NCBI GenBank assembly: GCA_038532435.1
Contig: JBCBAP010000040.1
Span: 1-33,231 of the forward strand
DNA from: JBCBAP01 sp038532435
Lineage (GTDB): Bacteria; Pseudomonadota; Alphaproteobacteria; Rhodobacterales; Rhodobacteraceae
Length of the DNA: 33,231 nucleotides
Reading direction: 5' to 3'
Of the stretch, positions 23,715 through 31,165 are shown piece by piece. Each line of letters starts with the position of its first letter. Positions within the stretch are counted from its first letter, which is position 1. The translations under genes and the position numbers were made by a program. The notes beneath the pieces were generated by a model. The model did not search any database and had not been told where the DNA came from. It was given only the letters and a program-made list of their open reading frames with translations.

Positions 23715-25046
23715 ATGCAGGTCACGGAGACCCTGAACGAAGGCTTGAAGCGGGGATACCAGATCACGCTGACGGCAGCCGAACTGGAGAGCAAGGTCGA
23801 CGAAAAGATCGAGGCCGCGCGTCCCCAGGTCGAAATGAAGGGCTTCCGGAAGGGCAAGGTTCCCAAGGCGCTGCTCAAGAAGCAGTTCGGCAAGTCCGTC
23901 CTCGGTGAGGCGATGCAGGAGGGCATCGACGACGCCCTCAAGTCCCATTTCGAGGAAACCGGTGACCGCCCGGCCATGCAGCCGGACGTCAAGATGACCA
24001 ACGAGGACTGGAAAGAGGGCGACGACGTCGTCGTCGCCGTGTCCTACGAGGCGCTGCCCGAGATCCCGGATGTGAAGTTCGCCGACATCAAGCTCGAGAA
24101 GCTCGTGGCGGAGGTTGAGCAGGACGCGATCGACGAGGCGCTCGGCAATCTCGCCGAGCAGACCAAAGTCTACGAGGATCGCGAGGAGGGTGCCGCCTCC
24201 GAAGATGGCGATCAGGTGACCTTCGATTTCGTCGGTAAGGTTGATGGCGATGCGTTCGAAGGCGGCTCCGCCGAGGACTTCCCGCTCGTGCTCGGTTCCG
24301 GCCAGTTCATCCCTGGTTTCGAGGAGCAGCTCGTCGGCGTGAAGGCAGGCGAGGAAAAGAACGTCGAGGTCACCTTCCCCGAAGAGTACCAGGCCGAGCA
24401 TCTCGCGGGCAAACCGGCGGTCTTTGAATGCACCATCAAGGCCGTGGCCGCTCCCGCAGCAGCCGAGATCAATGACGAACTTGCGCAGAAATACGGTGCT
24501 GAAGATCTCGCGGCCCTGACCGAGCAGGTCAAGGAGCGTCTGTCAGCCGAGTATTCCAACGCAGCTCGTTCGATCCTGAAGCGGCAGCTGCTCGACGCGC
24601 TGGATGATAAGGTTGCGTTCGACCTTCCCCCCTCGATGGTCGATGCGGAGGCCAAGCAGATCGCGCATCAGCTCTGGCACGAGGAAAACCCTGACGTCGA
24701 AGGGCACGATCATCCGGAGATCGAGGCGACTGACGAGCACACCACGCTCGCCAAGCGTCGTGTCGGCCTTGGCCTTCTGCTCGCCGATGTGGGCCAGAAG
24801 AACGAGGTCGAGGTGACCGAGGCGGAGGTCAACCAGGCCATCTTCCGTCAGGCACAGCAATATCCGGGGCAAGAGAAGGCGTTTTTCGACTTCATGCGCC
24901 AGAACCAGCAGGCCCTGCAGCAGGTGCGCGCACCGATCTTCGAGGATAAGGTCGTGGACTACATCCTCGAGCTTGCGGAGCTGGACGAAAAGTCCGTGTC
25001 CAAGGACGATTTGCAGAAGGCCGTCGAGGCACTCGACGAGGAATAA
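23715..25046 (+). CDS. tig: Trigger factor
   Basis: Trigger factor is the ribosome-bound chaperone and peptidyl-prolyl isomerase that meets nascent chains at the exit tunnel. The 443-residue protein has the ribosome-binding domain with the signature MKGFRKGKVPKALLKKQFG (about 41-59), a FKBP-type domain (about 155-245) with DQVTFDFVGKVDGDAFEGG and LGSGQFIPGFEEQLVG, and a helical C-terminal chaperone domain (about 255-440), acidic at its end. GAGGTGAG lies before the ATG. It is followed by a strong terminator. In many bacteria tig is close to clpP-clpX, as here, but in this window a decayed gene and an orphan permease gene lie between them. Confidence 0.97.
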   Translation: MQVTETLNEGLKRGYQITLTAAELESKVDEKIEAARPQVEMKGFRKGKVPKALLKKQFGKSVLGEAMQEGIDDALKSHFEETGDRPAMQPDVKMTNEDWKEGDDVVVAVSYEALPEIPDVKFADIKLEKLVAEVEQDAIDEALGNLAEQTKVYEDREEGAASEDGDQVTFDFVGKVDGDAFEGGSAEDFPLVLGSGQFIPGFEEQLVGVKAGEEKNVEVTFPEEYQAEHLAGKPAVFECTIKAVAAPAAAEINDELAQKYGAEDLAALTEQVKERLSAEYSNAARSILKRQLLDALDDKVAFDLPPSMVDAEAKQIAHQLWHEENPDVEGHDHPEIEATDEHTTLAKRRVGLGLLLADVGQKNEVEVTEAEVNQAIFRQAQQYPGQEKAFFDFMRQNQQALQQVRAPIFEDKVVDYILELAELDEKSVSKDDLQKAVEALDEE

Positions 25047-25068
25047 AGCCCTCTTCGACAAGATCCAG

Positions 25069-25099
25069 AAACCGGGCCTGAAAATGGCCCGGTTTTTTT
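25069..25099 (+). terminator. Rho-independent terminator of tig
   Basis: AAACCGGGCC (25069-25078) pairs with GGCCCGGTTT (25086-25095) around a seven-base loop and is followed by a total run of seven T (25093-25099). It is a textbook intrinsic terminator 23 bases after the tig stop codon. Confidence 0.95.
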
Positions 25100-25124
25100 G
25101 TGCTTTCAGGAACTCTTTCCGCGC

Positions 25125-26021
25125 ATGGTCCATGCGAAGCTGAATTTGGGAACGTGGTTGTGCGTGCTGTTCGGTGCTTGCCCCGCGTCCTCGTGCCTGC
25201 GTTGGGGGAGGGAACGAGGATCGAAGTGCTCCCATCACCTACATCAGCGCCGATCTGACCACGCGCAGGTGGTCGGAGAGCCTGGGTCCGACCAGCGGGC
25301 GCCAGTCCGGCAGTGCGCCATTCGATGGCGCGTTTTCGGACCCGGTGACCATCGCGCTCAACGCTGGCTCGGCGAGCGTCACCTTTGACAGCGCGGCTGG
25401 CGACACGTTCTCCCAGGCCTCCGGGACCAGCCTCTACGACCTGAACAGGTCTGACATGAGCGGCAAGGGCCGCCTTGACGGTGGCTTTGCCCACACGACC
25501 TACGGCCGATGGGCGAAGGGGGCGGTTCGAGCGGCGGCCGGTGCTGTCCGCGTGCCCTTCACCTGTGAGACAACACCGGTGTCCGGCATGCCCGCGGCGG
25601 GGAGCAGGGGGACAGCGACTTATACTGGCAAGGCCATCTGCTACTCGACCCACTCCAGGTCAACGACACAGGTCGTCATGACAGCGAGTCGGACATAGAA
25701 CCGACCGTCGATTTCAGCGGCGCGTCGACCGTGACGCGCGAGATATCCAACGGCATTGCCATTGAACGAGTGACCGGCAGCGGACCGGTCGGCAACCCGT
25801 TTGCGGACTTTTCTGCATCCGGACGATTGGGTCGGGCATTTGCGGGCGGGTCGCTTTCGGGGTTCTCCGGCGGCCTCAACAGTGGCGGTCTCCTCGCGTC
25901 CTTTTCTGGTGACCTCTTCGGACCCGCCGCGGAAGAGGCGGCAGGCGTCTTCAAGATGGATCGCACGTCAGCCTCCCAGACGTTCACCTCTGTCGGAAGC
26001 TTTGGCGGCGAGACGCCCTGA
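25125..26021 (+). pseudogene. Frameshifted TbpB-like (transferrin-binding-protein-like beta-barrel) lipoprotein gene
   Basis: Three overlapping frame segments together read as one protein of about 295 residues. Segment 1 (from ATG 25125) gives a signal-like MVHAKLNLGTWLCVLFGAC. Segment 2 (about 25174-25650, another frame) starts CVGGGNEDRSAPITYISADL and includes AHTTYGRWAKG, SGMPAAGSRGTATYTGKA. Segment 3 (about 25640-26021, back in the first frame) gives DIEPTVDFSGASTVT, GNPFADFSASG and LFGPAAEEAAGVF, ending SVGSFGGETP. GTATYTG and FGPxAEEAxGxF are the typical blocks of TbpB-like surface lipoproteins. Two compensating frame changes, near 25170-25205 and 25630-25665, break the gene. Each frame alone lacks either signal or barrel, so the product is probably not functional unless these are sequencing errors. 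Its original ligand is unknown. Confidence 0.72.
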
Positions 26022-26061
26022 CCGGATTGCCGTGACGCGAGGCAGCGCGTAGGAGAGGCGG

Positions 26062-26799
26062 ATGCGCATCCTGACGCTCACCTCCCACGCGATCCTGATC
26101 ACCGGTGTCCTCCTGATGGCCGGGCCGACCCTGTGGCTGGTGATGTCCTCGCTGCCCGGTTTCGCGGGTCTGACAGCGCTCACGATCGGGTTCAGCGGTG
26201 ATGTGGGACTGTTTGACGTTCTCTCGAACAGTCTGACGCTGGCGGCGGGCGTTGCACTGGTCTCGACGCTTGTCGCCTTCCTCGCCGCCAGCGTTCTAGT
26301 GTTCGCGCCGGTGCCGGGTGTGACACTGGTCTTCTGGCTCTCGCTGCTGACGCTGCTCTACCCGGTCGAGGCGCGGATGATCCCGACCCGTCAGGTGCTC
26401 GGAACCCTCGGGTTGATATCCCACCCTGCGGGAATGATCCTGCCCGTGGTTAACACAGCGATAGGCATGTTCTTCTTCCGTCAGCGGCTGCGGCAGATCC
26501 CGCGGGAGGTAGTTGAGGCGGCGCGCCTCGACGGTGCAGGACCCTTGCGCATCACCCGGGACATCGTCCTGCCCGCAGCGCTGCCGGCGGTTGCGGCGGT
26601 CTTCACCGTCACCTTCGTCATCGGGTGGAACCAGTATCTATGGCCGTTGATGCTGGCCCGGGGGCCGGAAAGCTATACGGGGCTCGTGGCGGTCTCGTTC
26701 CTCGGCGCGGGCTCAGCGGAGGCCCGGGCGCTCGCGGTTCTGCTCACCGCGCCGCCGCTCCTGCTCGCCGGGCTGCTCTTCGCCAGACGTCTCCAGTAG
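26062..26799 (+). CDS. Orphan UgpE-like ABC transporter permease
   Basis: This 245-residue inner-membrane permease of the MalG/UgpE type has about six hydrophobic segments. LYPVEARMIPTRQVLGTLGL, MFFFRQRLRQIPREVVEAAR, the EAA loop EAARLDGAGPLRITRDIVLP and FVIGWNQYLWPLMLA closely follow UgpE, the glycerol-3-phosphate importer subunit. It is shorter than UgpE (about 280), mainly in the first periplasmic loop. GGAGAGG lies before the ATG. No partner permease, binding protein or ATPase gene adjoins it: the decayed lipoprotein gene is upstream and clpP downstream. It may work with subunits encoded elsewhere or be the remains of a larger cluster. The coding frame itself is intact. Confidence 0.82.
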   Translation: MRILTLTSHAILITGVLLMAGPTLWLVMSSLPGFAGLTALTIGFSGDVGLFDVLSNSLTLAAGVALVSTLVAFLAASVLVFAPVPGVTLVFWLSLLTLLYPVEARMIPTRQVLGTLGLISHPAGMILPVVNTAIGMFFFRQRLRQIPREVVEAARLDGAGPLRITRDIVLPAALPAVAAVFTVTFVIGWNQYLWPLMLARGPESYTGLVAVSFLGAGSAEARALAVLLTAPPLLLAGLLFARRLQ

Positions 26800-26853
26800 C
26801 CCCGGGGCTGACCCCGGATCCTTAAGGGGAGCGTTGGCTATATTATGGTGCTG

Positions 26854-26883
26854 CCCTTGCAGACCCCCCGGTCGAGCATTAAA
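26854..26883 (+). promoter_or_regulatory. Possible heat-shock (RpoH) promoter of clpP
   Basis: CCCTTGCA (26854-26861) and CATTAAA (26877-26883) resemble the sigma32 -35 (CCCTTGAA) and -10 (CCCATtTA) elements with 15-bp spacing. ClpP is commonly an RpoH target. A housekeeping-type TATATT lies at about 26839-26844 as an alternative. The leader to clpP would be some 170 bases; I see nothing else recognisable in 26884-27058. Confidence 0.3.
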
Positions 26884-27064
26884 CCTTCAGGAACACGGTC
26901 CGGTGGGGCCCAACGCCACGGCCGGAACGTGCAGGGCCTGGGCATCATCCATCGGAACCGAGACGATATCAGCCCCGCGCGGGGGCAGGAAACGAGCGGC
27001 CCGAAAGGGGCTACAGACCGGACCTTCGCATCCTCGAACGGTCCACAATACAGGTGGCATGAGC

Positions 27065-27685
27065 ATGAAAGATCCCCTTGAAACATATATGAGTCTCGTG
27101 CCCATGGTGGTGGAGCAGTCGGCGCGCGGCGAGCGTGCGTACGACATCTTCTCCCGCCTTTTGAAGGAGCGGATCGTGTTCGTGTCCGGTCCGATCCATG
27201 ACGGCATGTCGACCCTGATCGTCGCACAGCTTCTGTGGCTTGAGGCGGACAACCCCAAGAAGGAAATCGCGATGTACATCAACTCCCCCGGGGGAGTGGT
27301 GACGAGCGGCCTTTCGATCTACGACACGATGCAGTTCATCAAGCCGAAGGTATCGACTCTGTGTGTCGGGCAGGCGGCCTCGATGGGGGCTCTGTTGCTC
27401 ACGGCAGGTGATGCGGGCATGCGCTACTCGCTGCCCAACAGCCGGGTCATGGTGCACCAGCCCTCCGGCGGCTTCCAGGGGCAGGCGACGGACATCCTGA
27501 TCCACGCGCAGGAGACCGAAAACCTCAAGCGGCGCCTCAACGACATCTATGTCGAGCATACCGGCCAGGACTACGACACCGTCGAGGCTGCGCTGGAGCG
27601 CGACAATTTCATGTCCCCCGAGGCTGCCAAGGAGTTTGGCCTGATCGATGAGATCATGTCGAGCCGCCCGGGCGAAGGTGAGTAG
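27065..27685 (+). CDS. clpP: ATP-dependent Clp protease proteolytic subunit
   Basis: ClpP is the serine peptidase that forms a double heptameric barrel and degrades proteins unfolded by ClpX or ClpA. The 206-residue protein starts MKDPLETYMSLVPMVVEQ. The catalytic serine is S106 in CVGQAASMGALLL and the histidine H131 in MVHQPSGGFQGQATD; the aspartate lies near residue 180 (ERDNFMSP). INSPGGVVTSGLSIYDTMQ is the conserved strand-loop. Two ATGs, 27059 and 27065, are in frame. AGGTGG is one base before the first and seven before the second, so I choose 27065. It is followed by clpX in the usual order. Confidence 0.96.
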   Translation: MKDPLETYMSLVPMVVEQSARGERAYDIFSRLLKERIVFVSGPIHDGMSTLIVAQLLWLEADNPKKEIAMYINSPGGVVTSGLSIYDTMQFIKPKVSTLCVGQAASMGALLLTAGDAGMRYSLPNSRVMVHQPSGGFQGQATDILIHAQETENLKRRLNDIYVEHTGQDYDTVEAALERDNFMSPEAAKEFGLIDEIMSSRPGEGE

Positions 27686-27694
27686 TCGGCGCAA

Positions 27695-27761
27695 TCACGT
27701 GCAGACAATCCCACGTGACGGGACAAATTTTCTCCTTCGGCGACCTTGTGTTTGTCGCCGA
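27695..27761. promoter_or_regulatory. Two dyads between clpP and clpX
   Basis: TCACGTG (27695-27701) and CACGTGA (27712-27718) form a 24-bp dyad whose arms contain the palindrome CACGTG. Next, TCGGCGAC (27737-27744) pairs with GTCGCCGA (27754-27761) around nine bases. They start 10 bases after the clpP stop codon and may be a terminator/attenuator or an operator for clpX. I found no good -35/-10 pair. Confidence 0.4.
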
Positions 27762-27826
27762 CGCGGTGTTCGATAGGAAGATTGTATGACCAGCCGGGGA
27801 GGGGTCTCCGGTTTGAGGAGGACCTG

Positions 27827-29092
27827 ATGAGCAAATCGAGCGGCGGCGACTCGAAGAACACGCTCTACTGCTCTTTCTGCGGAAAGAGCCAGCACGAGGT
27901 GAGGAAACTCATTGCGGGTCCGACAGTGTTCATCTGTGATGAATGCGTGGGCCTCTGCATGGATATTATCCGGGAGGAGACGAAGTCGGGGCTCGTGAAG
28001 TCCTCCGACGGTGTCCCCACGCCCCAGGAAATCTGCGACGTGCTCGACGACTATGTCATCGGGCAGGCGGTCGCGAAACGCGTCCTCTCCGTCGCAGTGC
28101 ACAACCATTACAAACGGTTGAACCATGCGGCGAAGAATGGGGATGTGGAGCTGGCAAAATCCAACATCCTGCTGATCGGCCCAACGGGCTGCGGCAAGAC
28201 GCTGCTCGCGCAGACGCTTGCGCGCATCCTCGACGTGCCCTTCACCATGGCGGATGCGACCACGCTTACAGAAGCGGGATATGTGGGCGAGGATGTGGAG
28301 AACATCATCCTCAAGCTCCTGCAGGCCTCCGAATACAACGTGGAGCGGGCACAGCGGGGCATCGTCTATATCGACGAGGTCGACAAGATCAGCCGCAAAT
28401 CCGACAACCCTTCCATCACCCGGGACGTGTCTGGTGAAGGGGTGCAGCAGGCGCTGCTGAAGATTATGGAAGGCACCGTGGCGAGCGTGCCCCCGCAGGG
28501 TGGCCGCAAGCATCCCCAGCAGGAGTTCCTGCAGGTGGACACGACGAACATTCTCTTCATCTGCGGCGGTGCTTTCGCCGGGCTCGACAAGATCATTGCC
28601 CAGCGAGGCAAGGGCTCGGCCATGGGTTTCGGCGCAGATGTGAAATCGGACGAGGACAAGTCCATCGGCGATCTCTTCACGGAGCTTGAGCCGGAGGATC
28701 TGCTCAAGTTCGGTCTGATCCCGGAATTCGTTGGCCGTCTGCCGGTTATCGCCACATTGCGCGATCTTGATGAGGATGCGCTCGTAACAATCCTGAGCGA
28801 GCCGAAGAACGCGCTTCTCAAGCAGTATCAGCGCCTCTTCGAGATGGAGGATGTGCAGCTCACCTTCACCGAGGACGCGCTGCGTGCCGTCGCCCGCAAG
28901 GCGATCGAGCGCAAGACCGGCGCCCGTGGCCTCCGGTCGATCATGGAAGATGTGCTCCTCGACACGATGTTCGATCTGCCGGGCCAGACCTCCGTCACCG
29001 AGGTCGTGGTCAAGGACGATGCCATCGCCGGTGAGGGTAAGCCGCTGATGATCTACAGCGACGAGAAGACGGAGCCCGCCTCCGCCTCCTAA
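27827..29092 (+). CDS. clpX: ATP-dependent Clp protease ATP-binding subunit ClpX
   Basis: ClpX is the hexameric AAA+ unfoldase that feeds substrates to ClpP; in alphaproteobacteria it also degrades cell-cycle regulators. The 421-residue protein has an N-terminal zinc-binding domain (YCSFCGKS and FICDECVGLC, four cysteines), the Walker A box GPTGCGKTLLAQ, Walker B IVYIDEVDKI, the pore loop GYVGEDVEN, an RKSDNPSITRDVSGEGVQQ sensor region and a C-terminal GARGLRSIMEDVLLDTMFDLP domain that includes sensor 2. GAGGAG lies a few bases before the ATG at 27827. It follows clpP after 141 bp. Confidence 0.98.
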   Translation: MSKSSGGDSKNTLYCSFCGKSQHEVRKLIAGPTVFICDECVGLCMDIIREETKSGLVKSSDGVPTPQEICDVLDDYVIGQAVAKRVLSVAVHNHYKRLNHAAKNGDVELAKSNILLIGPTGCGKTLLAQTLARILDVPFTMADATTLTEAGYVGEDVENIILKLLQASEYNVERAQRGIVYIDEVDKISRKSDNPSITRDVSGEGVQQALLKIMEGTVASVPPQGGRKHPQQEFLQVDTTNILFICGGAFAGLDKIIAQRGKGSAMGFGADVKSDEDKSIGDLFTELEPEDLLKFGLIPEFVGRLPVIATLRDLDEDALVTILSEPKNALLKQYQRLFEMEDVQLTFTEDALRAVARKAIERKTGARGLRSIMEDVLLDTMFDLPGQTSVTEVVVKDDAIAGEGKPLMIYSDEKTEPASAS

Positions 29093-29097
29093 ACCGG

Positions 29098-29128
29098 GCG
29101 CCAGCGGTGTATTCCGCTGGACCCGCCC
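29098..29128 (+). terminator. Hairpin after clpX
   Basis: CCAGCGG (29101-29107) pairs with CCGCTGG (29114-29120) around a six-base loop, and flanking GGGCG/CGCCC can extend the stem with a small bulge. There is no T-run, so it may be a Rho-assisted or mRNA-stabilising end. Confidence 0.45.
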
Positions 29129-29129
29129 C

Positions 29130-29147
29130 CATATGCTGGTGCATATG
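29130..29147 (+). promoter_or_regulatory. CATATGC dyad upstream of the NDUFA12 gene
   Basis: CATATGC (29130-29136) and GCATATG (29141-29147) form a perfect 7-bp inverted repeat with a four-base centre, 33 bases before the start codon at 29180. It may be an operator or a small hairpin in the leader. No regulator is known to me for it. Confidence 0.35.
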
Positions 29148-29179
29148 AGAGCCAAAGCGTATCGGTCGGAGACTGTCTG

Positions 29180-29560
29180 ATGAACCCCATCCTGCGTCTG
29201 CTTACCTGGTGGGACAGTGCCACCCTCGGCACCCAGCTTTTCACCCGGCGCCACGGGGAAAAGGTGGGCGAGGACGATCAGGGCAACGTGTTCTATCAGA
29301 AGGATGGCGGAAAGCGGCGCTGGGTGATGTATAATGGGGAGATCGAAGCCTCCCGCGTCTCTCCCGAATGGCACGGCTGGTTGCACTTCACCTTCGACGA
29401 GCCACCCACCAAGGCACCGCTGAAGCGTAAATCCTGGGAGCGACCCCACAAGGAGAACCTCACCGGGACAGACGGCGCCTATCGCCCCCCGGGATCGATC
29501 CTGACGCCGACGGCGCGCAAGCCCGTCAGCGGCGACTATGAAGCCTGGCAACCGGAATAG
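29180..29560 (+). CDS. NADH:ubiquinone oxidoreductase subunit, NDUFA12 family
   Basis: This 126-residue protein of the NDUFA12/B17.2 family is an accessory subunit of respiratory complex I, found in mitochondria and alphaproteobacteria, where it helps assemble the peripheral arm. Typical stretches are WWDSATLGTQLFTRRHGEKV, GEDDQGNVFYQ, RRWVMYNGEIEASRVSPEWHGWLH and KENLTGT...RPPGSIL. It has no signal peptide, fitting a cytoplasm-facing subunit. The ATG has GGAG about nine bases upstream. It is the first gene of the NDUFA12-mlaD-methyltransferase-DUF2155 series. Confidence 0.93.
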   Translation: MNPILRLLTWWDSATLGTQLFTRRHGEKVGEDDQGNVFYQKDGGKRRWVMYNGEIEASRVSPEWHGWLHFTFDEPPTKAPLKRKSWERPHKENLTGTDGAYRPPGSILTPTARKPVSGDYEAWQPE

Positions 29561-29564
29561 ACCC

Positions 29565-30014
29565 ATGGCCAATAATGTTGTTGAAACGCTCATTGGTGCC
29601 GCCGTCCTGACCGTGGCGGGCGGCTTCCTTGTCTACGCGGCTCAGACCGCAGACCTTGGCGGCGGCGGCTCGTCCTACATGCTCGAGGCGAAGTTCCGGA
29701 AGGCGGACGGCCTTGCCGTTGGTACGGATGTCCGGGTCAGCGGGGTGAAGGTTGGATCCGTCACGGCGCTCGAGCTTGATCCGACCACGTTTCAGGCGGT
29801 TGCGAGCCTCGCGGTCAGCCGCGATGTGCAGGTACCGGAGGATTCGGACGCCTCCATCCAGGCGGAGGGGATCCTCGGCGGCAACTATGTGGCCATCACC
29901 CCCGGCGCATCCGAGTTTATGCTGGAACCGGGTGAGGAGATCCTGAACACTCAAGGGTCCGTAAGCCTGCTCGATCTCATTCTGAAATTCGGGTCCAGCG
30001 CTTCGGGCAGCTGA
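29565..30014 (+). CDS. mlaD: MlaD-like MCE-domain protein (outer membrane lipid asymmetry)
   Basis: This 149-residue inner-membrane protein has one N-terminal span (about 8-28, GAAVLTVAGGFLVYAAQ) and a periplasmic MCE domain (about 35-115) with YMLEAKFRKADGLAVGTDVR, VSGVKVGSVTAL and AEGILGGNYVAITPG. MlaD forms the hexameric lipid-binding ring of the MlaFEDB transporter, which moves phospholipids between the membranes. Other Mla genes are not in the window. The ATG at 29565 lies four bases after the NDUFA12 stop; the frame is open a little farther upstream, but that overlaps the preceding gene. The tail is short, as is usual in Rhodobacterales. Confidence 0.88.
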   Translation: MANNVVETLIGAAVLTVAGGFLVYAAQTADLGGGGSSYMLEAKFRKADGLAVGTDVRVSGVKVGSVTALELDPTTFQAVASLAVSRDVQVPEDSDASIQAEGILGGNYVAITPGASEFMLEPGEEILNTQGSVSLLDLILKFGSSASGS

Positions 30015-30017
30015 TCC

Positions 30018-30770
30018 ATGGCGCAGACCGACCACTGGAACGCGGCGCGCTATGACAGCGCGGCCCGCTTCGTCTCCGACCTTGGCGCGCCGGTGCTCGA
30101 TCTGCTGAACCCACAGCCGGGCGAACGCATCCTCGATATCGGCTGCGGCGACGGCGCTCTGACGGAACTGCTGGTGGCCGCAGGGGCGCATGTCACGGGC
30201 GTGGATGCTTCCGCCGACATGGTCGCGGCCGCACGAGCCCGGGGCCTGACGGCGGAGGTCGCGGACTGCCACGCGCTCGCCTTCGATGCCACGTTCGACG
30301 CGGTGTTCTCCAACGCCGCGCTCCACTGGATGACGGAGCCCGACCGGGTGATCGCCGGTGCTCACCGTGCCTTGCGTCCGGGCGGGCGGTTCGTCGCGGA
30401 GTTCGGCGGGATGGGCAACGTTGCTGCCATTCGCACCGCGCTCATTGCCGTGTTGGCCGAGCGTGGACATACAACGGACCTCAAGCACATCTGGTACTTC
30501 CCATCGGTCGCGGAGCACCGTGCGCGGCTGGAGGAGGCGGGCTTCACTGTCGAGACCATTGACCTCATCCCGCGCCCCACACCTGTGCCCGCAGGTATGC
30601 GCGCGTGGATCGAGACGCTGGCCGCCCCCGTGACCGCGGAGGTTGCCGAGGCGGAGCGCGAGACGCTCCTTGACCGGGCCGTCGCGCTTCTCGCCCCTGC
30701 ATTGCAGGACGGGCAGGGCAACTGGACCGCGGACTATGTCCGCCTGCGGTTCCGCGCGGTGCGCACATGA
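30018..30770 (+). CDS. Class I SAM-dependent methyltransferase
   Basis: This 250-residue cytoplasmic methyltransferase has motif I ILDIGCGDGALTELL (about 38-52), motif II VTGVDASADMVAAAR (about 59-73), motif IV FDAVFSNAALHWM and post-motif ALRPGGRFVAEFGG (about 114-127). The AALHWM pattern is seen in trans-aconitate-methyltransferase-like and BioC-like groups; there is too little here to name the substrate. It starts four bases after mlaD and its stop overlaps the start of the DUF2155 gene (ATGA), so the four genes are probably one operon. The intervening position is unusual compared with the NDUFA12-mlaD-DUF2155 order I would expect; it may be a later insertion. Confidence 0.88.
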   Translation: MAQTDHWNAARYDSAARFVSDLGAPVLDLLNPQPGERILDIGCGDGALTELLVAAGAHVTGVDASADMVAAARARGLTAEVADCHALAFDATFDAVFSNAALHWMTEPDRVIAGAHRALRPGGRFVAEFGGMGNVAAIRTALIAVLAERGHTTDLKHIWYFPSVAEHRARLEEAGFTVETIDLIPRPTPVPAGMRAWIETLAAPVTAEVAEAERETLLDRAVALLAPALQDGQGNWTADYVRLRFRAVRT

Positions 30771-31165
30771 AGTGGCTGATCCCCTTCCTCGCCGCCTCCG
30801 CCGCGCTGGCGCAGAGCCCATCGGACACGTCCCGCCCGATGGACGTTGCGGAACTGCGCGCCCTCGATACCATCACCGGCATTGTCACCGACCTGACGGT
30901 GCCCGTGGGCGAACAGATCCGCTATGAGCGGCTGGAAATCCTCGTGGAGGCCTGTCGCGGCACCGTTGAAGGGGAGAAGCCGGACGCTTACGGCTTCCTC
31001 ACCGTGCGCGACATCCGGCAGGACACGCCGAATTTTTCGGGTTGGATGTTCGCCTCCAGCCCCGCGCTGTCGGCGATGGACCACCCCCGCTACGACGTCT
31101 GGGTGCTGAGATGCAGGATGTCGTCGGAGGACGCATCCTCGGACAATGCGGTCCAGTCCGAATGA
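30767..31165 (+). CDS. Secreted DUF2155 domain protein
   Basis: This 132-residue protein has a signal peptide (MKWLIPFLAASAALA, cleavage likely before QS) and one DUF2155 domain (about 35-115), with ALDTITGIVTDLTVPVGEQI, YERLEILVEACRG, and FSGWMFASSPALSAMDHPRY ending DVWVLRCR. Two cysteines (EACRG, LRCR) are well placed for a disulfide. DUF2155 proteins are periplasmic proteins of unknown role, common in alphaproteobacteria. Beyond DVWVLRCR the last 17 residues are not part of the domain and are encoded across the 3' end of aat on the other strand (76-bp convergent overlap). The ATGA overlap with the methyltransferase gene indicates coupling. Confidence 0.88.
   Translation: MKWLIPFLAASAALAQSPSDTSRPMDVAELRALDTITGIVTDLTVPVGEQIRYERLEILVEACRGTVEGEKPDAYGFLTVRDIRQDTPNFSGWMFASSPALSAMDHPRYDVWVLRCRMSSEDASSDNAVQSE

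Noticed and set aside
26845..27081. 78-codon plus-strand frame in the clpP leader
   Set aside because: It overlaps the clpP start in another frame, lacks a ribosome-binding site and a domain, and is probably untranslated leader.
27695..29593. 632-codon minus-strand frame opposite clpX and NDUFA12
   Set aside because: It spans two conserved genes and their intergenic gap on the other strand and has no domain or ribosome-binding site.
29526..30821. 431-codon minus-strand frame opposite mlaD and the methyltransferase
   Set aside because: Shadow of codon bias in two well-supported plus-strand genes.
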